The position numbers were made by a program, and so were the translations under genes. The notes beneath the pieces are model-generated. The model made no database searches, was not told the origin of the DNA, and worked only from the letters and a program-made list of their open reading frames with translations. From Opitutia bacterium (GTDB lineage: Bacteria; Verrucomicrobiota; Verrucomicrobiia; Opitutales; Seribacteraceae), in the NCBI GenBank assembly GCA_002716045.1, contig PAZC01000050.1, positions 1-37,349 of the forward strand: a stretch of 37,349 nucleotides of DNA. The letters are read 5' to 3'. This document shows positions 32,715-37,349 of the stretch, piece by piece. Positions within the stretch are counted from its first letter, which is position 1. Each line of letters starts with the position of its first letter.

Positions 32715-33428
32715 ATGAGTCACGCTCCGCAACGAGTAACGGCGAGCGGGAGCAAAGTGAAGCAGCTCAGCTTCGGCAAGCGACTCCTGGTTTTGCCTTT
32801 TGCTGTCCTTGCCCGGATGTGGTTAAGGACTTTGCGGATGCCTTGCCTGGAGGAGGAGCGTAGTGATCTCAGCGATATCAAGGATCCCACCATTGTCGTC
32901 GTTTGGCACAACCGATTGGCTCTAGCTGCCGAGTATACGCGCCGTTATCGCCGGCCCCGTCGAATTTGTGGCTTGGTCAGCGGTAGTCGGGACGGCGCCT
33001 GGCTGGAGGCTTTTTTCCGTGCCATTGGTATCTTGGTGGTGCGAGGGTCTAGTAATCGCAGAGGCTCTCAAGCTATTCGTGACTTAGCGAAACAAATGAA
33101 GGAAGGGCATGACGCTGGGATTACGCCCGATGGCTCCAGAGGACCTTGTTACGAGATGAAGCCAGGTGTTGCTCTGGTGGCCAAGATAACCAAGGCGCCC
33201 GTGTTGCTTCTTTCCTTTGAATTTTCTTCCGCTTGGCGCCTCAACTCCTGGGACGGATTCTATTTGCCCAAGCCTTTCAGTCGGGTCTTGGTTCGTGGCA
33301 AGCGATTGGAGGGAGGTTCGCTCAAAGACCTCGAGACCGAAGAAGCCGTGGCTCTCTTGAAAGGTGATTTGATGGAGTTGACCGAGGACGTCGTCCCGCT
33401 TCCTTCGCGCGGGCGCGAGAAAAAGTAA
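32715..33428 (+). CDS. DUF374 lysophospholipid acyltransferase-family protein
   Basis: A 237-residue protein of the DUF374 (PF04028) branch of acyltransferases. It has a short N-terminal hydrophobic segment (RLLVLPFAVLARMWL), VVWHNRLALAAEY with the acceptor His, VSGSRDGAWLEAF, VRGSSNRRGSQAI, and GITPDGSRGPCYEMKPG. These four blocks are the family signature. Members are thought to acylate lipid A precursors or lysophospholipids at the inner membrane; the exact substrate is not known. It starts 6 bases after the barrel gene on the same strand. Convergent with ispH, with two bases between the stops. Confidence 0.85.
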   Translation: MSHAPQRVTASGSKVKQLSFGKRLLVLPFAVLARMWLRTLRMPCLEEERSDLSDIKDPTIVVVWHNRLALAAEYTRRYRRPRRICGLVSGSRDGAWLEAFFRAIGILVVRGSSNRRGSQAIRDLAKQMKEGHDAGITPDGSRGPCYEMKPGVALVAKITKAPVLLLSFEFSSAWRLNSWDGFYLPKPFSRVLVRGKRLEGGSLKDLETEEAVALLKGDLMELTEDVVPLPSRGREKK

Positions 33429-33430
33429 AT

Positions 33431-34297
33431 TTAAAGGGACTCCAGTTTTTCGCAGACCGTGTCGATGATGAAGTCAGGCGTCGAAGCGCCCGCCGTCACG
33501 CCCACCACCTCAAAGTTTTTCAAGGTCTCCTCGTCAAGCTCGTCGACAGTCTCAATGTGAAAGGTTGGGCAACCCTTGGTGGCGGCTAACTTGGCCAACT
33601 TCTTGGTATTGGCGGAATGTTTTCCACCGATCACCACCATTACCTCGGCTCCCTCTTCCACCATCCACTGCAAGTCGGATTGGCGTTCCTTGGTTGCTCC
33701 GCAAACTGTGTCGAATACCATCAGGTCGGGATATTTCTTGGCCAAGCAACCGGCCAACTCCTTGAACTCATGGGAAAACATGGTGGACTGCGACACCATG
33801 GCCACCTCTCCCTTGAACTCAGGCAAGGCATCGAGGTCTTCCTTCGATTGCACAACGTGCCCGCGTTCTCCCGCATAGCCCAGCAAGCCAATTACCTCGG
33901 GATGATTGGGGTCGCCGAAAATCACTACTTCGTAACCTTTTTGGGCGTGCGAGCGCACCTTCCCCGCTATGATGCCCACGTCAGGGCAGGTGGCGTCCTT
34001 GAAGTTCATGTCGAGCGACTTCAGGTACTGGCGGCGCTCGGGGGATATGCCATGCGCACGCACCACCACGACGCTGTCCTCGCTATCTTGTTCTTCGACC
34101 TCGATTTTCGATTTGCTTTGGTAATCGCCCACTTCACGAATGCCTTCGCCACGGAGGGCATCCATCATTTGATTGTTATGAATCAATGGGCCGTCGGCAT
34201 AGGCCTTGCGACCTGCCTTGGCTTCCTCGCGGGCCAAGTTGATGGCCCTTTCGACTCCCCAGCAAAAGCCGGCGCTCTTTGCTCGCAACACTTTCAT
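33431..34297 (-). CDS. ispH: 4-hydroxy-3-methylbut-2-enyl diphosphate reductase
   Basis: Last enzyme of the non-mevalonate (MEP) isoprenoid pathway, giving IPP and DMAPP. The 288-residue protein has the three iron-sulfur cysteines C12 (GFCWGV), C104 (DATCPDV) and C199 (DTVCGATKERQ), plus ADGPLIHNN, RAHGISP, GDPNHPEVIGL and VTAGASTPD. Start ATG at 34297 with GGTGAG about nine bases upstream; a TTG two codons earlier is less likely. The 84-base region to the divergent methyltransferase holds a strong hairpin. Confidence 0.96.
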   Translation of the reverse strand: MKVLRAKSAGFCWGVERAINLAREEAKAGRKAYADGPLIHNNQMMDALRGEGIREVGDYQSKSKIEVEEQDSEDSVVVVRAHGISPERRQYLKSLDMNFKDATCPDVGIIAGKVRSHAQKGYEVVIFGDPNHPEVIGLLGYAGERGHVVQSKEDLDALPEFKGEVAMVSQSTMFSHEFKELAGCLAKKYPDLMVFDTVCGATKERQSDLQWMVEEGAEVMVVIGGKHSANTKKLAKLAATKGCPTFHIETVDELDEETLKNFEVVGVTAGASTPDFIIDTVCEKLESL

Positions 34298-34346
34298 CAG
34301 CAATTCTCACCATATCATTCATGGCATTGATTTCAATATTGATTTG

Positions 34347-34372
34347 CCTTGTGACTCGACTCAGTCACAAGG
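34347..34372 (+). promoter_or_regulatory. Perfect 10-bp hairpin covering the ribosome binding site of the methyltransferase
   Basis: Arms CCTTGTGACT (34347-34356) and AGTCACAAGG (34363-34372) pair perfectly around the loop CGACTC. The 3' arm ends in AAGG, which is the only Shine-Dalgarno-like sequence before the ATG at 34382 (spacing nine). The stem would hide it. It could also be a DNA operator between the divergent ispH and methyltransferase genes, since it is symmetric. No T-run follows, so it is not an intrinsic terminator in this direction. Confidence 0.6.
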
Positions 34373-34381
34373 TGCTTTCCC

Positions 34382-35128
34382 ATGAACTCCCGTTTCTTCC
34401 TTTGTTTCCTTTCCTTGATCTTCTTGCCCGGCGGGATCCCTTACGCCGCGGACAAGCCTGAACCCAAGGGACGCTACCAGAAAGCCGACTTCGCTAGCCG
34501 CGGCGGCATAGGCAAACTCTACATGGGACGAGAAATCTCCCAGGTGATGGGACACTTGGGAGCCGGTTGGCTGGAGAGGCCCAAGCGGGAAAAGGAGGAA
34601 CGCACCGACTTGCTTGTCAATAACCTCGGTCTGAAGCCGACCGACGTGGTGGCTGATATCGGGGCAGGTTCGGGCTACTTTAGTTTCCGCATGGCCAAGC
34701 TCGTACCTGAAGGCAAAGTGCATGCCGTCGATATCTCCAAGGAAATGCTCGCCATCATACGCGCCCGCATGGTCAAGATGAAGGTCGACAACGTGGTCCC
34801 GGTTTTCAGTACCGTCACCGACGTCAAGCTTCCGCCGAATTCAGTCGACGTCGCCCTCATCGTGGATGCCTACCATGAGTTTGACCACCCTTGGGAAATG
34901 GCCACCTCGATACTCAAGTCTCTCAAGCCCGGCGGGCGCCTCGTACTGATCGAGTACCGCATGGAGGACCCGACCGTACCGATCAAACGCCTCCACAAGA
35001 TGACCGAGGCTCAGGCCCGCAAGGAAATGAAGGTCGCAGGATTCGAATGGGTCGAGACCAAGAACATGCTGCCTCAGCAACACTTCATGGTCTACCGCAA
35101 GCCCACGCCGAAAAAAGGCGGGAAATAG
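34382..35128 (+). CDS. Exported class I SAM-dependent methyltransferase
   Basis: A 248-residue protein with a clear signal peptide (residues 1-22: FFLCFLSLIFLPGGIPYAA-D). After a short linker and YMGREISQVMGHLGAGWLE comes a complete Rossmann methyltransferase: motif I VVADIGAGSGYF (89-100), acidic loop HAVDISKEML, PPNSVDVALIVDAYHEF, and LKPGGRLVLIEYR. All pieces needed to bind SAM are present. Methyltransferases with signal peptides and the GREI.QVMGH.GA.WLER stretch recur in several phyla, as far as I recall, but their substrate is unknown and SAM is not known to be abundant outside the cytoplasm. Its start is masked by a hairpin. Confidence 0.82.
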   Translation: MNSRFFLCFLSLIFLPGGIPYAADKPEPKGRYQKADFASRGGIGKLYMGREISQVMGHLGAGWLERPKREKEERTDLLVNNLGLKPTDVVADIGAGSGYFSFRMAKLVPEGKVHAVDISKEMLAIIRARMVKMKVDNVVPVFSTVTDVKLPPNSVDVALIVDAYHEFDHPWEMATSILKSLKPGGRLVLIEYRMEDPTVPIKRLHKMTEAQARKEMKVAGFEWVETKNMLPQQHFMVYRKPTPKKGGK

Positions 35129-35152
35129 AGAAACAGGGAGGGTGGCAACCGC

Positions 35153-36481
35153 CTACTCCTGCAAGTAGGTCTTTTCCTTGTATTTCATCGCCACGGGGAC
35201 GAAAAGCAGGGCGGTCAGGAACATTGCGCCGGCAAAGAACAAATAATAGGATTCCCCCTCCAATTTGCTCGTGCCGTCCTCGTTGAGGATCACCGTGTTT
35301 ACCAAGCTGGTGAATAGGTTTCCCAAGGCAACCGAGGCCATGAACAAGCCGAATACCAGGGATTTCATTGAGCGTGGCGCCTGGGTGTAGGAAAATTCCA
35401 GGCAGGTCACGGAAATCATGACCTCGGCGGAGGTGAGAAGCAGGTAGGACAACAATTGCCAAATGATGCCGGGGCTCTCTCCCAAACCGATGCGATACTC
35501 GATCCACGCGGGAATTAGAAAAGAGGGTACCACGACAAAGAAGCCTATGCTTATCTTGCGCAGGGGAGTCAGCGGAAAGTATTTGCTGATGGTCGGGTAA
35601 AGCCACCAGTTGAAGAGGGGGATGAGTATCAAGATGAGGGCCGGATTCACCGCTTGGATCTGTGAGGGCAACAATTCCATCCCAAGAAAGTTTCGATCCA
35701 TTTTCTGGGCCTGGAAAACCCATTTCGATGCCGTTTGATCAAACAGCGCCCAAAACATCGCCACCATCGCGTAGATCAGGATCAAGTTTCTCATCACCTT
35801 CAACCCGGTGGAGCTAAAGGTTTCCCGAATGAATTCCATGCCTTTGGGCGGCACGTGGGCGAATTCGCGGCGCCCGGACCAAAAGGTTATGGTGGCTATC
35901 AACATAAGGAGGCCGGGCACGCCGAAAGCCACGCTTGGGCCGTACGCTTCCAGCAACCAGGGAGTCATCAAGGTGGAAATGAACGCTCCCAAGTTGATCG
36001 ATAGGTAGAACCAACTGTAGACTTTCTCGATCAAGCCGGCGTTTCGCTTGCCGAACTGGTCGCCGACGTGGGCCGATACACAGCCCTTGATCCCCCCGGC
36101 GCCAATTGCGATCAGGGTCAATCCGATGGTCAGCCCGGTTCTCGTTTCATCCAGGGCCAAGGCGAGGTGACCGAGGCAGTAAACCAGGGAAAGGGAGATT
36201 ATGGTTTTGTATTTTCCGAAGAAAGCATCCGCTATGATTGAACCGAGAAGTGGCGTGAAATAGACTGCGCTGGAAAAATTGTGCACCCAGATCGTGGCTT
36301 CTCCCTCGTTCATCAAGTCGGGATTTCCGGCACTGTCCATCAGGTACTTCGTCATGAAGACGGCGAGTATCGTCTTCATGCCATAGAAACTGAAGCGTTC
36401 CGCAGCCTCGTTCCCTATGATGTAGGGTATGCCGGTGGGCATGCGGTCGGTCGATGCAGGCGCTGTGCGATACTTGGACAT
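35153..36481 (-). CDS. POT-family proton-dependent oligopeptide transporter
   Basis: A 442-residue inner-membrane symporter for di- and tripeptides. The proton-coupling motif is E25-x2-E28-R29-F30 in NEAAERFSFYGM, followed by SSAVYFTPLLGSIIADAFFG with the family Tyr/Asp, GGIKGCVSAHVGDQFG, and YSWFYLSINLGAF, which together define POT/PTR2 proteins. About twelve hydrophobic helices can be counted. It is convergent with the methyltransferase (24 bases between the stops) and divergent from the alpha-2-macroglobulin gene. Peptide versus nitrate specificity is not settled by motif alone, but bacterial members are peptide carriers. Confidence 0.93.
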   Translation of the reverse strand: MSKYRTAPASTDRMPTGIPYIIGNEAAERFSFYGMKTILAVFMTKYLMDSAGNPDLMNEGEATIWVHNFSSAVYFTPLLGSIIADAFFGKYKTIISLSLVYCLGHLALALDETRTGLTIGLTLIAIGAGGIKGCVSAHVGDQFGKRNAGLIEKVYSWFYLSINLGAFISTLMTPWLLEAYGPSVAFGVPGLLMLIATITFWSGRREFAHVPPKGMEFIRETFSSTGLKVMRNLILIYAMVAMFWALFDQTASKWVFQAQKMDRNFLGMELLPSQIQAVNPALILILIPLFNWWLYPTISKYFPLTPLRKISIGFFVVVPSFLIPAWIEYRIGLGESPGIIWQLLSYLLLTSAEVMISVTCLEFSYTQAPRSMKSLVFGLFMASVALGNLFTSLVNTVILNEDGTSKLEGESYYLFFAGAMFLTALLFVPVAMKYKEKTYLQE

Positions 36482-36597
36482 GCTGTGGTGAGCGCTGAAT
36501 CAATCGTTCTACGTCGAAGTGGTCAAGGTTTCGCGTATATCTTCAATCGAGTTTCGACTCCCGAATTCCGGAAATTTTGAACGCTTGGGCAAAATAT

Positions 36598-36608
36598 CTT
36601 GTCACAAG
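36598..36608. promoter_or_regulatory. Palindrome CTTGT-C-ACAAG in the divergent intergenic region
   Basis: An 11-base perfect palindrome with one central base, 41 bases before the alpha-2-macroglobulin start and within the 167-base gap to the POT transporter. It contains GTCACAAG, an octamer also found in both arms of the hairpin at 34347-34372. A small inverted repeat CCGTG/CACGG (36616-36630) follows. No convincing -35/-10 pair was found. Confidence 0.25.
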
Positions 36609-36648
36609 CTATTACCCGTGGTTATCACGGATATAGGAGGACAGTATA

Positions 36649-37349
36649 ATGAATGATGGGAAGAAACGAGCTTCGGCGTCGCCGCGTTCCGGCGTGGTGT
36701 GGTTGATTGTATTGAACTTGGTCGCGATCTTTTGGATACGGGACGAAATACTCGATTTGGTCGGTCAAGACCAAGCGGAGAAAGAGGAGGCCCATTTGCG
36801 TGTGGTCGCCATGTCGCCTGAGAAAGGAGAGGACGCCGACGATGCCGATCGCCTCACTATAGTGTTCAATCGCGAAGTGGTCACGGAAAAGGAAATAGAC
36901 AAACCGCTTGGCTGGGAGCCCTTTTCGATTGAGCCCCAACCCAAGCCCGCCGGGCAGTGGACTTGGGTGCAGCCCGCCGTGCTCCAGTACAAGTTGGTCA
37001 ATCGCCTCGCCCCTTCCAATCGGTTCGCGGTCACTGCGGGCAAGGATTTCGTGCGCTGGCTCGGCATGCCGTTGCGAGGAAACAAGGAGTTTGGTTTCTC
37101 CACCAGCCACCTGAAGGTCGAGGATTGCGCCCTCCACTCCCAGAACCACAGGGAAACCAAAATCAATTTGCGCTTTAATCACGCTGTCGACCCCGATGCC
37201 TTGCAACAAGCCCTGCGCTGCGAGGAAAAGGATTCCGATGACCCCTTGGAATGGGAGAATCATACACCCTATCAGGGCAAAAGCTTCCGTATCTCGATCC
37301 ATACGCCGCGATCCCGCGCCATCGACTTGTTCCTCGACGAAGGATTTGC
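36649..37349 (+). CDS. Bacterial alpha-2-macroglobulin family protein, N-terminal part (runs off the window)
   Basis: An open frame of 233 codons from the ATG at 36649 reaches the window end without a stop. A strong AGGAGG (36635-36640) sits 8 bases upstream and fixes the start. Residues 15-27 are hydrophobic (GVVWLIVLNLVAIFW), a signal anchor with no lipobox Cys. The following part (RLTIVFNREVV, KPAGQWTWVQPAVLQYKL, RFAVTAGKDF, FGFSTSHLKVEDC, INLRFNHAVDPDAL) matches the first macroglobulin-like domains of large bacterial alpha-2-macroglobulins, periplasmic protease traps. The thioester motif, if present, would lie far downstream. Divergent from the POT transporter. Confidence 0.75.
   Translation, partial: MNDGKKRASASPRSGVVWLIVLNLVAIFWIRDEILDLVGQDQAEKEEAHLRVVAMSPEKGEDADDADRLTIVFNREVVTEKEIDKPLGWEPFSIEPQPKPAGQWTWVQPAVLQYKLVNRLAPSNRFAVTAGKDFVRWLGMPLRGNKEFGFSTSHLKVEDCALHSQNHRETKINLRFNHAVDPDALQQALRCEEKDSDDPLEWENHTPYQGKSFRISIHTPRSRAIDLFLDEGF

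Noticed and set aside
36625-37302. Long open frame on the minus strand (225 residues)
   Set aside because: It is antisense to the alpha-2-macroglobulin gene, which has a perfect AGGAGG and family-like sequence; the minus frame shows no family and no ribosome site.

Overview
The window is a gene-dense stretch of a Gram-negative bacterial chromosome. Protein genes cover almost all of it, the longest gap is about 220 bases, and I see no rRNA, tRNA, CRISPR array or insertion sequence. The gene set suggests a Verrucomicrobiota-type (PVC group) bacterium. It includes a giant surface protein with a polymorphic-outer-membrane-like beta-helix, repeat modules and Asp-rich calcium repeats, a CehA/McbA-like PHP protein coupled to a DUF481 outer-membrane protein, a DUF374 acyltransferase, an exported methyltransferase and a bacterial alpha-2-macroglobulin. 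This assignment is inference from gene content; no marker RNA is present.

Layout. Bases 1-330 carry the ends of two ABC-transporter genes in lower-GC sequence (about 44% by hand count) and look foreign or like a join artefact. Bases 476-2598 (+) hold riboflavin synthase, a family-4-like uracil-DNA glycosylase and thiamine pyrophosphokinase. Bases 2595-4234 (-) hold an overlapping pair, a FAD oxidoreductase and an MnmM-type methyltransferase, that probably finishes the wobble-uridine modification of tRNA. A secreted subtilase follows (+). Bases 5960-10884 (-) are a seven-gene, fully overlapping cluster: a HAD protein, pabB, pabA, pabC, folP, folB and folK. Then come an SBF-like transporter, methionine aminopeptidase, a DEDDy exonuclease and a small exported protein (+), and a large Ski2-like helicase (-). 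DHFR (folA) is divergent from the helicase, so folate genes are unusually concentrated here.

Bases 17174-19981 (+) encode sulfate activation (cysC, cysD, cysN), followed by an unrecognised protein that may be a beta-propeller. Bases 21161-27122 (-) form a run of seven genes: LysM amidase, trpG, nrdR, an unknown gene, a HIT protein, a DUF481 protein and a CehA-like PHP protein. Bases 27344-33428 (+) form a cell-surface unit: a 1436-residue repeat protein, an outer-membrane barrel and a lysophospholipid acyltransferase. Then come ispH (-), an exported SAM methyltransferase whose ribosome binding site lies in a perfect 10-bp hairpin (+), a POT peptide transporter (-), and the start of an alpha-2-macroglobulin gene that runs off the window.

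The most interesting items are the probable MnmL-MnmM pair, the HAD protein fused by overlap to the folate cluster but lacking the usual second Asp, the exported methyltransferase with its hairpin-masked start, and the large surface protein with its co-directional barrel gene.
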